Source: Streptomyces diastatochromogenes (GTDB taxonomy: Bacteria > Actinomycetota > Actinomycetes > Streptomycetales > Streptomycetaceae). Taken from it: 64,000 bases of DNA. The stretch lies in the NCBI RefSeq assembly GCF_002242805.1, contig NZ_MCGQ01000013.1, forward strand, positions 440,540 through 504,539, given 5' to 3'. The position numbers were made by a program, and so were the translations under genes. This document shows, piece after piece, positions 1 to 7,154 of this stretch (its first letter is position 1; the number at the start of each line of letters is the position of its first letter). The notes beneath the pieces were generated by a model. The model saw nothing but the letters and a program-made list of their open reading frames with translations, was not told the origin of the DNA and searched no databases.

Positions 1-768
1 CGGCAGCAGCTCACCCAGCGCGTCGTGCTCGTCCACCGCCGACTTCACGGCCACCGTGGCCGCGGCGATCGTCTCGCCCAGCACGATGATCGTGAACAGC
101 CCGTACCGCTCGGCGATGTGGTGCGCGTGCCAGGACGTCTCGTGGTTCCTCTCCGCGTACACCGGCACGCACAGCTCCGCGATCGCCATCACCAGGAACA
201 CCCAGGGCCGGGCCGGCTCGGGCAGCAGGATCAGCCCCAGCCAGCCGACCAGGCACACCAGCACACCGCACGCGTATCTGAGCGCCGCGGTCCGCTCCGC
301 GCCCTCGGCCGATCTCGCCACTCTCAGCCACTGCGCGACCATCGCCAGCCGCATGATCACGTAGCCGAGCCAGACCACCAGGAAGTCGTGCTCCTCGAAT
401 GCCCGCGAGACGCCCGCGGCCAGCACCAGCACGCCGGCGATCTGGACCAGGGTCACCACCCGGTAGAGCGGGTCGTCGTTGTCGTACGCCGAGGCGAACC
501 AGGTGAAGTTCATCCAGGCCCACCAGATGGCGAAGAACACCATCGCGTAGTTCAGGATCCCGTTGCCCGCGTGCCCCTCGGCCACGGCGTGCACGAGTTG
601 CATGCCCGCCTGCGCGATGGCCACGACGAAACACAGGTCGAAGAACAGCTCTAGTGGTGAGGAGACCCGGTGCGCCTCGTCGCGCCCACGCGCTGTGAGC
701 CTCCGCAGGGGCCCCCGGGACTTCTGCGCGCCCTGTGAAGCGGGCGCCGGAGTGGAACTGGACGTCAT
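1..768 (-). CDS. Low temperature requirement protein A (LtrA) family membrane protein, partial
   Basis: Reads on the minus strand from an ATG at 768 preceded by GGGAGGC. It runs off the left end of the window with no stop, giving 256 visible codons. After a short basic, polar N-terminus come hydrophobic segments and the family-typical start SSPLELFFDLCFVVAIAQAG, then further helices with WAWMNFTWFASAYDNDD. This matches LtrA/YuiD-type multi-pass membrane proteins, whose biochemical role is not established. The C-terminal part, probably about 130-150 residues, lies outside the window. A perfect CRP-like palindrome lies 34-53 nt upstream of the start codon. Identification is confident at family level only. 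Confidence 0.88.
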   Translation of the reverse strand, partial: MTSSSTPAPASQGAQKSRGPLRRLTARGRDEAHRVSSPLELFFDLCFVVAIAQAGMQLVHAVAEGHAGNGILNYAMVFFAIWWAWMNFTWFASAYDNDDPLYRVVTLVQIAGVLVLAAGVSRAFEEHDFLVVWLGYVIMRLAMVAQWLRVARSAEGAERTAALRYACGVLVCLVGWLGLILLPEPARPWVFLVMAIAELCVPVYAERNHETSWHAHHIAERYGLFTIIVLGETIAAATVAVKSAVDEHDALGELLP

Positions 769-801
769 GCCTCCCAGGACAGCAGAAAACCGCCGCAATA
801 T

Positions 802-821
802 CTTGTGAACGCGTTCACAAG
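802..821. promoter_or_regulatory. 20-bp perfect palindrome containing a CRP-type site
   Basis: All ten base pairs of this dyad match, and its core is TGTGA-N6-TCACA, identical to the classical CRP half-sites. It lies between the ltrA start (768, minus) and the small gene at 905 (plus), so it could control either. Assignment to the Streptomyces Crp protein is inference. Confidence 0.55.
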
Positions 822-892
822 GAATCGGGGGTCCACAGCCCCGGGAGAAGCCCCAGGTCGGAAGGCGTCTCCTGGCTTTCGGGCCGGGGCCG

Positions 893-898
893 TACCCT
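893..898 (+). promoter_or_regulatory. -10 element TACCCT (leaderless start at 905)
   Basis: TACCCT ends 6 nt before the ATG at 905 and no Shine-Dalgarno sequence lies between, so transcription would begin at or next to the start codon. Confidence 0.45.
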
Positions 899-904
899 TG
901 GGGC

Positions 905-1081
905 ATGAGCACCGCCCCCGCACCCGAGCCGCGCGACCCGAAGCCCGCGCTGATCTTCGACGACCCGCTGAGCCAGCAGTCCTCGGACGACACCGACCGC
1001 GGGTGGGGCGAGCGCCCGGACGGCGACAGCGCCGCCGACCTCAAGCGCTTCCTCGACGAGAAGCCGCCCCACCACCTCTGA
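905..1081 (+). CDS. Small acidic conserved protein, function unknown (58 aa)
   Basis: ATG-to-TGA frame of 58 codons beginning MSTAPAPEPRDPK and ending DLKRFLDEKPPHHL. The product is acidic and polar with no membrane segment. It contains the phrase LIFDDPLSQQSSDDTDRGWG. Third codon positions are strongly G/C, as in neighbouring genes. A TACCCT element 6 nt upstream suggests a leaderless transcript. It faces mscL convergently, 55 nt away. I do not recognise a domain. The coding call rests on codon bias, promoter spacing and lack of overlap with other genes. Confidence 0.65.
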   Translation: MSTAPAPEPRDPKPALIFDDPLSQQSSDDTDRGWGERPDGDSAADLKRFLDEKPPHHL

Positions 1082-1136
1082 GCCGCCCGCGGGCTCCGGC
1101 CCGCTCGCAGGCTCCGAGCCGCCCGCGGGATCGCCG

Positions 1137-1595
1137 TCAGCGCTGGTCGTGTCCCGATCCGCGCTGCGCGACCAGCGCGTCGCGGATCTCCTTGAGCACC
1201 TCCAGCTCGGTCACCTCGATGACCTCCTGCGTGCCCTCGCGCGCCTTCTTGCGGGCCTCCTGCCGCGCCAGGTACTTCGACATCGGCAGCACCATCAGGA
1301 AGTACACGACCGTCGCCGTGATCAGGAAGGTCAGTGCGGCGCCGAGGACGGAGCCCCACATCAGCTGGATGCCGTGCGTCCCCTTGCACGAGGCGCTGAG
1401 GCACGAGCTGTAGTTGTCCAGGTTCTGTGTGCCGATCGCGCCCACCAGCGGGTTGATGATCCCCTTCACCACCGCGTTGACGATGTTCGTGAAGGCGGCG
1501 CCGATGACCACCGCGACTGCCAGATCGACGACGTTCCCGCGCATCAGGAAGGCCTTGAAGCCCTGCAAGATGCTCGGTTGCTTCTTCACGCTCAC
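1137..1595 (-). CDS. mscL: Large-conductance mechanosensitive channel MscL
   Basis: Pentameric osmotic-shock valve of the cytoplasmic membrane, 152 aa from the GTG at 1595, which is chosen because GAGGAG lies 9-10 nt upstream; an in-frame ATG at 1619 lacks such a site. N-terminal amphipathic segment SILQGFKAFLMRGNVVDLAV leads into TM1, the glycine/alanine-rich pore helix. A periplasmic loop carries two cysteines (SSCLSASC). TM2 (LGAALTFLITATVVYFLMVL) is followed by a charged cytoplasmic helix bundle ending LVAQRGSGHDQR. Length is normal for actinobacterial MscL. Likely monocistronic, with its stop facing the small gene ending at 1081. Confidence 0.96.
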   Translation of the reverse strand: MSVKKQPSILQGFKAFLMRGNVVDLAVAVVIGAAFTNIVNAVVKGIINPLVGAIGTQNLDNYSSCLSASCKGTHGIQLMWGSVLGAALTFLITATVVYFLMVLPMSKYLARQEARKKAREGTQEVIEVTELEVLKEIRDALVAQRGSGHDQR

Positions 1596-1733
1596 TTCGG
1601 GGACTCTCCTCGCCTGCACCGGGTGTGGAACGAAACGCTCCGCAACCTACGGCACGGGTAGGCCATTGTGTCCAATTCCGTAGCTTGATCGAAGGACTTG
1701 ACGGCGGGCCGCCGAGGAAGCGGCCGAGGCGGC

Positions 1734-2324
1734 TCAGCACAGCGTCACCGCCAGTCGTGCCGTGGCGCTCGCACCGACGAGCCGCGCCGCCGTGGTGCGC
1801 GGCACCGACAGCACGACCAGCGCCCCGCTCTCGGACGCGCCCTCCAGGGGCTCCGGCACCTTCGTCACCCGCACGCCGCGTGCGAGCACCCGGGCGCCGC
1901 CTCCGGTCGACGGGTCCTCGGCGGCGATGACGTCGACGCGGTCGCCGGGCCGCAGCAACCGGACGGTGGCGGCGTCCGAGATCCGCACCGGCGCCGTCAC
2001 CACGTCCGCCGCTGCGTGCCGTCGTACCGGTTCCGTGACCGGGTGCCCGCGGACCCGCTCGGCGCGGTGGGGTTCCGCCGCGGTCCGCGGCCCCGCCGCC
2101 ACGAGCGCGGCCGCCGTCACGGCGAGGCCGGCCGCGAGAGCCCGCCTGCGATGCCGTACGAGCCGCTGCAGCTGATACCGCCCGCCGCGCACCCGCACCG
2201 GGGCGAAGTGCGGGACCTCGCAGGTCGCCGGGGCATCGGTGCCCAGTGGACGCGGGAGGTAGGGAGAGGGCGCGGAGGGAGTGGGGGGAGTGGGGGACGA
2301 CGAGGTCAAGGGCACGGGGATCAC
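1734..2324 (-). CDS. SAF-domain membrane-anchored protein (CpaB/RcpC-like)
   Basis: A 196-aa product with a Pro-rich cytoplasmic N-terminus and a basic stretch (RLVRHRRRALAAG). One membrane segment (about 62-80) follows, then an outside domain resembling the SAF fold of Flp-pilus assembly protein CpaB: AADVVTAPVRISDAATVRLL, LRPGDRVDVIAA and a C-terminal LVVLSVPRTTAARLVGA. Such proteins in Streptomyces are often annotated as SAF-domain or flagellar-basal-body-like proteins, but no pilus genes are nearby, so a pilus role is not supported here. The start at 2324 is the longest frame; a later start would not remove the TM segment. Confidence 0.75.
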   Translation of the reverse strand: MIPVPLTSSSPTPPTPSAPSPYLPRPLGTDAPATCEVPHFAPVRVRGGRYQLQRLVRHRRRALAAGLAVTAAALVAAGPRTAAEPHRAERVRGHPVTEPVRRHAAADVVTAPVRISDAATVRLLRPGDRVDVIAAEDPSTGGGARVLARGVRVTKVPEPLEGASESGALVVLSVPRTTAARLVGASATARLAVTLC

Positions 2325-2496
2325 CGCCTGCGACGAGGAATTCGGCTTGCGATGCCACGATGACGTCTCGCGCCGAAGCCCGCCGGAGCCGGTGGACTAC
2401 TGGCAGGTTGTGGACAACCCGCCCACTCGAACGGGAAATTCCGCCCCGGCCCGCTCCCGCCTCGGCCCGCTCTCGCCCGCTCCCGCCCCCCTCGCG

Positions 2497-3330
2497 CTAC
2501 GGCAGCTCGAAGCCCGGATCCATCCCGCCGAGCGCGTTCCTGCACAGGCAGTCCCGCGCCCCGGTCTCCGGCAGCGCCGCCACCGCGTCGAACAGCACAC
2601 CCCGCAAGCGGTCCACGTTGGCCGCGAACACCTGCAGCACCTCCTCGTGCGAGACCCCCTCGCCGGTTTCGGCACCGGCGTCCAGGTCGGTGACCAGGGT
2701 CAGTGACGAGTAGCACAGCTCCAGTTCACGGGCGAGCGCCGCCTCGGGGTGGCCGGTCATGCCCACCACCGACCAGCCCTGCGCCTGGTGCCACAACGAT
2801 TCGGCGCGGGTCGAGAAGCGCGGTCCCTCGACCACGACCAGCGTGCCGCCGTCCACCGGCTCCCAGTCCCGTCCGCGCGCCGCCTTCAACGCGGCGGCCC
2901 GTCCGGCGGGGCAGTAGGGGTCGGCCATGGACACGTGCACCACGTTGGGCACCGTGCCGTCGGGCAGCGGCAGCCCGTCGAAGTAGGTCTGCACCCGGGA
3001 CTTCGTGCGGTCCACGAACTGGTCCGGTACGAGGAGCGTCCCCGGGCCGTACTCGGGGCGCAGCCCGCCCACCGCACACGGTCCGAGGACCTGCCGGACG
3101 CCGACCGAGCGCAGGGCCCAGAGGTTGGCGCGGTAGTTGATGCGGTGCGGTGGCAGGTGGTGGCCGCGGCCGTGCCGGGGCAGGAAGGCGACCCGCCGGC
3201 CGGCGATCTCGCCGAGGAAGAGGGAGTCGCTGGGCTGCCCGTAGGGGGTGTCCACCTGGATCTCGGTCACGTCGTCGAGGAACGAGTAGAAGCCCGATCC
3301 ACCGATTACGCCGATCTCTGCGTTCGCCAT
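2497..3330 (-). CDS. mtnP: S-methyl-5'-thioadenosine phosphorylase
   Basis: Cleaves 5'-methylthioadenosine with phosphate to adenine and methylthioribose-1-phosphate, in purine and methionine salvage. 277 aa. N-terminal IGVIGGSGFYSF is the phosphate-loop start of the PNP/MTAP family. FLPRHGRGHHLPPHRINYRA is the family signature, and MTGHPEAALARELELCYSSL and VTDLDAG are the base/ribose-site segments. I chose the ATG at 3330 rather than the one at 3339 because the family begins at this point and TAATGT lies exactly 7 nt before it, suggesting a leaderless mRNA. The ten or so C-terminal residues after LCRN are less conserved. Confidence 0.93.
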   Translation of the reverse strand: MANAEIGVIGGSGFYSFLDDVTEIQVDTPYGQPSDSLFLGEIAGRRVAFLPRHGRGHHLPPHRINYRANLWALRSVGVRQVLGPCAVGGLRPEYGPGTLLVPDQFVDRTKSRVQTYFDGLPLPDGTVPNVVHVSMADPYCPAGRAAALKAARGRDWEPVDGGTLVVVEGPRFSTRAESLWHQAQGWSVVGMTGHPEAALARELELCYSSLTLVTDLDAGAETGEGVSHEEVLQVFAANVDRLRGVLFDAVAALPETGARDCLCRNALGGMDPGFELP

Positions 3331-3337
3331 GACGAGC

Positions 3338-3343
3338 ACATTA
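3338..3343 (-). promoter_or_regulatory. -10 element TAATGT (leaderless mtnP)
   Basis: On the minus strand TAATGT is followed by 7 nt and the ATG at 3330. No ribosome binding site is visible. Confidence 0.45.
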
Positions 3344-3390
3344 GCTGGCCAGGAAAGGGTGGGGGAGCCGGTGCCGAGGGGTACGCCTAA

Positions 3391-3418
3391 GGCCCTGCCG
3401 TCGCGTGACGGCAGGGCC
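3391..3418. terminator. Hairpin terminator after the FmdB gene
   Basis: Perfect 12-bp stem (arms 3391-3402 and 3407-3418) with a GCGT tetraloop, 15 nt beyond the FmdB-family stop codon. There is no long T-tract, as is usual in Streptomyces. Confidence 0.8.
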
Positions 3419-3432
3419 CGGGGAGCGAGGTC

Positions 3433-3753
3433 TCAGGCTGCGGAGCTGCTGCTGGTCGAGCCCGACGAGGACGAGGACGACGAGGACGTCGACGAGGACG
3501 ACTTCGAGTCGGACGAGGAAGAGCTCGACGACGAGGAGCTGGACGGCTTCGACGCCGGGCTGCTGCTCGACGTGGAGCCGCGGGAGTCGTTGCGGTAGAA
3601 GCCGGAGCCCTTGAAGACGATGCCGACCGCGGAGAACACCTTCTTCAGGCGGCCACCGCAGTTGGGGCACTCGGTGAGGGCGTCATCGGTGAACTTCTGC
3701 ACCGCCTCGAGGCCCTCGCCGCACTCGGTGCACTGGTACTGGTAGGTCGGCAC
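3433..3753 (-). CDS. FmdB-family zinc-ribbon protein with poly-serine tail
   Basis: 106 aa from the GTG at 3753, which has AGGAGG 6 nt upstream. N-terminal zinc ribbon PTYQYQCTECG ... CPNCGG supplies four cysteines, followed by the FmdB family segment VFSAVGIVFKGSGFYRNDSR (about residues 40-60). The remaining 45 or so residues are almost wholly Ser with a few Lys, Asp, Thr and Gly, written with repeated tcc/tcg codons. FmdB-type regulators are named after the formamidase operon, but the biochemical role in actinobacteria is unknown. The serine tail is likely disordered and may vary in length between strains because of its repetitive DNA. Confidence 0.9.
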   Translation of the reverse strand: MPTYQYQCTECGEGLEAVQKFTDDALTECPNCGGRLKKVFSAVGIVFKGSGFYRNDSRGSTSSSSPASKPSSSSSSSSSSSDSKSSSSTSSSSSSSSGSTSSSSAA

Positions 3754-3821
3754 TGTCTTCCTCCTGGCACTCTCGCTCAATGAGTGCTAACAACGGTCCA
3801 TAGTGACGTATTCCCTGGGGA

Positions 3822-5117
3822 TCAGTCCACCGTCACCGGCACTCGGTGACCGACGCCACGTGCGACGGTCAGGGTCCGGGGCCGGGCGGCCAGCCGCGAA
3901 CGCAGGGCGACCAGGGTGGCCAGCGCGAGCACGGTGCCGGCCATCGGCACCAGGAATCCCGCGCCGCCCCAGAGGCGGTCCTCCAGCTGTCCGGCGACCG
4001 TGACGGCGGCCGCCTGGCCGAGCGCGACGGCGCCGGTCAGCCAGGTGAACGCCTCGGTGCGGGCCCCGGCCGGCACCAGACCCTCGACCAGCGTGTAGCC
4101 GGTGATCAGGGCGGGTGCGATGCACATGCCGACCAGCAGGCCGAGAGCGGCCAGCAGCAGCACGGAGTGCGCCGTCCACAGCGCGGACGCGGTCAGCGCG
4201 AGCGCCGCGTAGCCGAGGACCAGGCGCCGCTGCGGGGCGACCTTCCAGGCGATGGCGCCGCAGACGATGCCGGAGAGCATGTTGCCCGCGGCGAAGGTGC
4301 CGTACAGGACGCCGTTCAGGCCGGGCTCGCCGATCGACTCGGTGAACGCCGCCAGCGACACCTGCATGCCGCCGAAGACCGACCCGATGCCCAGGAAGGT
4401 CACGACCAGCACCCGCACACCGGGGACGCGCAGGGCGGAGACGTGCTGCACGCGCGCGTGCCCGCTCTCGCCGGTCACCGGCGGCTGTGTGCTCTTCTGC
4501 GCGGCGAACAGCAGACCGCCGACGAGGGTCAGCGCGGCCTCGGTCACCAGGCCCGCGGACGGGGTCACGGCGGTGCACAGCGCGGTCGCCAGCAGCGGCC
4601 CGAAGACGAAGGTCAGCTCGTCCGTGACGGACTCGAAGGCCGCCGCGGTGGTCATCAGGGGCGAGCCCTGCAGCTTCACGCCCCAGCGCGCGCGGACCAT
4701 GGGGCCGACCTGCGGGACCGAGGCACCAGTCGGCACGGCCGCGGCGAACAGCGCCCACAGGGGGGCGTGTGCCAGCGCGAGCGCCGTCAGGGTCAGGCCC
4801 GACAGCACGTGCACCAGGACACCGGGGATCAGGACGGCACGCTGCCCGTAGCGGTCGGCGAGGCGGCCGCTGTACGGCGCGAACAGCGCCATGGAGACAC
4901 CGGTGGCGGCCGCGGCGGCGCCCGCGGCACCGTACGAGCCGGTGGTGTGCTGCACGAGCAGCACGATGGAGATGGTGAGCATCGCGAACGGCTGGCGCGC
5001 GGCGAAGCCGGGGAGCAGGAAGGTCCAGGCGCCGCGGGTGCGCAGCAGCTGGCCGTATCCCGGGCGGGACGGCGCCGCCGAGTTCTTCGACGGCTCGGTG
5101 GTGACCGTGGATTCCAC
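3822..5117 (-). CDS. MFS transporter (drug-efflux type)
   Basis: 431-aa integral membrane protein starting GTG at 5117. It has about 12 hydrophobic helices in two bundles of six separated by a hydrophilic middle (QKSTQPPVTGESGHARVQHV, about residue 210-230). The loop SGRLADRYGQRAVLIPG after TM2 is the MFS motif A (G-x-L-a-D-r-x-G-x-r). Substrate cannot be read from sequence; the family includes drug and metabolite exporters. It stands alone on the minus strand, with 266 nt upstream before the antiporter stop. That interval holds TGTTCAC and GTGAACA repeats around 5338-5375 but no gene. Confidence 0.88.
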   Translation of the reverse strand: MESTVTTEPSKNSAAPSRPGYGQLLRTRGAWTFLLPGFAARQPFAMLTISIVLLVQHTTGSYGAAGAAAAATGVSMALFAPYSGRLADRYGQRAVLIPGVLVHVLSGLTLTALALAHAPLWALFAAAVPTGASVPQVGPMVRARWGVKLQGSPLMTTAAAFESVTDELTFVFGPLLATALCTAVTPSAGLVTEAALTLVGGLLFAAQKSTQPPVTGESGHARVQHVSALRVPGVRVLVVTFLGIGSVFGGMQVSLAAFTESIGEPGLNGVLYGTFAAGNMLSGIVCGAIAWKVAPQRRLVLGYAALALTASALWTAHSVLLLAALGLLVGMCIAPALITGYTLVEGLVPAGARTEAFTWLTGAVALGQAAAVTVAGQLEDRLWGGAGFLVPMAGTVLALATLVALRSRLAARPRTLTVARGVGHRVPVTVD

Positions 5118-5383
5118 GGCCCGTGCCTTTCTGCCGCCTGGTAGCGCGCCCGTGCGGGGGCGCCGAGAGCTGTCCTCTTGCGCGGAACTGCGGTAGATAC
5201 CGGCGCCTCTGTGGAGGGCGTTCCGGCCGCCATACGGTCGCGCCAGCTCTGCGTCAGGCAGAGTTGGTTCGATCAGGGTGCCTTTATGTTACAGGGATCC
5301 AGTCCTTGTGCGCCTGTGAAAATGAGCACCACAGGGTGTGTTCACCTGGCATTGGTGAGGGTGTGAACAGTGTGAACGCACCC

Positions 5384-6886
5384 TTAACGCGCGCCCGCGC
5401 CGTTCGTGCCCAGCCAGCCGGCCAGCTTGCCGCCGTGGGCGACGGCGCGCAGGCGTCGTTCCGCCGCGTCGCGCACGGGGTCGGTGGCGACCACGAGGAG
5501 TTCGTCGCCGCGCCGCAGCACCGTCGTGGGCAGCGGAACAAACGATTTTCCTTCCCGGACGACGAGGGTGACGGCGGCCCCGGGCGGCAGCCGCAGCTCG
5601 TTGACCTCCACGCCGTGCATCCGGGAGCCCTCGGGGATGGAGACGGACAGCAGATGCCCGCGCAGCCGCTCCAGGGGCGCCGACTCGATGCCGAGGTCGG
5701 AGGCCTCGCCCTTCTCGCCGAGCCGCAGCATGCGGGCCAGCCAGGGCAGGGTCGGCCCCTGGACGAGGGTGTAGACGACGACCAGGACGAAGACGATGTT
5801 GAAGATGCGGCGGCTGGCGTCGACCCCGTTCACCATGGGGATCGTCGCCAGGATGATGGGTACGGCGCCGCGCAGCCCGGCCCAGGACATCAGCGCCTGC
5901 TCGCGCCAGGGCACCCGGAACGGCACCAGGCTGAGCACCACGCTCAGGGGCCGGGCCACCATGGTCAGCACGAGCCCGATGACCAGGGCCGGCCAGATGT
6001 CGTCGCCCAGGTCGTGCGGGGTGACCAGCAGGCCGAGCAGGACGAACATGCCGATCTGGGCGATCCAGCCGACCCCTTCGGCGAAGCCTCGGGTGGCGGG
6101 CCAGTGCGGCAGCTTGGCGTTGCCGAGCACCATCGACGCGAGGTAGACCGCCAGGAAGCCGCTGCCGTGCGCCAGCGCGCCTGCCGCGTACGCCATGACC
6201 GCGATGGCCATGACGGCGATGGGGTAGAGGCCGGAGGCGGGCAGTGCCACGCGCCTGAGGCCCCAGGCGCCGAGCCAGCCCACCGCGAGGCCTATGGCGG
6301 CGCCGATGGCCAGCTCCAGGAGTATCTCGCCCACCAGCACGTACCAGTGCTCGATCGGGCCCGCCTCGGAAAAGGCGAGGACCAGGATGACCACCGGGGC
6401 GTCGTTGAAGCCGGACTCCGCCTCCAGGGTGCCCGTCACGCGCGCGGGGAGAGGGATTCTGCGCAGCACCGAGAAGACCGCCGCCGCGTCCGTCGAGGAC
6501 ACCACCGCGCCGATGATGAGCGCCTGCCGCCACTCCAGCCCGATCAGGTAGTGCGCGCCCGCGGCCGTCACCCCGACGCTCGCCGCGACCCCGAACAGTG
6601 CCAGGGCCGAGGCGGCCGGCAGGGCCGGCTCGATCTCCTTCCACTTCGTGCCCAGACCGCCCTCGGCGAGGATCACGACCAGGGCCGCGTACCCGATGAC
6701 CTGGGTCATCTCGGCGTTGTTGAAGTGGATGTTCCCGATGCCGTCCTGGCCCATGAGGACGCCGATCCCCAGGTAGACGAGCAGGCTGGGGAGCCCGCTG
6801 CGGGAGGAGATCCGGACGGCCGCGACGGCGACCAGGAGGACCAGGGAGCAGACGAGCAGGAGCTGGTCGAGGTGGTGAACAGTCAG
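5384..6886 (-). CDS. Potassium/proton antiporter, NhaP2/CvrA-like with C-terminal TrkA-C domain
   Basis: CPA1/CPA2-type cation:proton antiporter of about 500 aa. The membrane part has 12 or so helices with GLPSLLVYLGIGVLMGQDGI, SSTDAAAVFSVLR and LEAESGFNDAPVVIL, the last carrying the conserved ND pair of the ion site, and SWAGLRGAVPIILATIPM. The C-terminal 90 residues (SVSIPEGSRMHGVEVNELRL ... DELLVVATD) form an RCK_C/TrkA_C ligand-binding module, pointing to K+ (or another monovalent cation) export gated by a cytosolic ligand. Start choice is uncertain: an ATG lies at 6964, but homology begins TVHHLDQLLLV and a CTG at 6886 has GGAAGGGA 7 nt upstream, so I use 6886. Confidence 0.88.
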   Translation of the reverse strand: MTVHHLDQLLLVCSLVLLVAVAAVRISSRSGLPSLLVYLGIGVLMGQDGIGNIHFNNAEMTQVIGYAALVVILAEGGLGTKWKEIEPALPAASALALFGVAASVGVTAAGAHYLIGLEWRQALIIGAVVSSTDAAAVFSVLRRIPLPARVTGTLEAESGFNDAPVVILVLAFSEAGPIEHWYVLVGEILLELAIGAAIGLAVGWLGAWGLRRVALPASGLYPIAVMAIAVMAYAAGALAHGSGFLAVYLASMVLGNAKLPHWPATRGFAEGVGWIAQIGMFVLLGLLVTPHDLGDDIWPALVIGLVLTMVARPLSVVLSLVPFRVPWREQALMSWAGLRGAVPIILATIPMVNGVDASRRIFNIVFVLVVVYTLVQGPTLPWLARMLRLGEKGEASDLGIESAPLERLRGHLLSVSIPEGSRMHGVEVNELRLPPGAAVTLVVREGKSFVPLPTTVLRRGDELLVVATDPVRDAAERRLRAVAHGGKLAGWLGTNGAGAR

Positions 6887-7154
6887 CGGCGGTTCCCTTC
6901 CTTGGCTCGCGCGCGGGACGCGCGAGCACACGTACACAAGACCCGAGGCTGCGGCGCACCGCACCCAAGTACTTCGTTACCTTACCTAACTCTTGACGTT
7001 TTCTTGACACTCGCCGAGGCAAGATCGAACGTCCGTGCGCGCCGGTTTCCGACTCCGCGTCAAGCGGCTCGGGGCCCTGCGCCTATGGTTGCTCCAGCGC
7101 TCATTCAAAGTCACAGCCCGACCTGCCGCTCGCGTTAGGACAGCAAGGACAGCG

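Noticed and set aside
1080..1129. Direct repeat of 14 nt (1080-1093 and 1116-1129) between the small gene and mscL as a mobile-element footprint
   Set aside because: Short, GC-only and next to a stop codon, with no inverted ends or transposase. More likely chance or terminator-related sequence.
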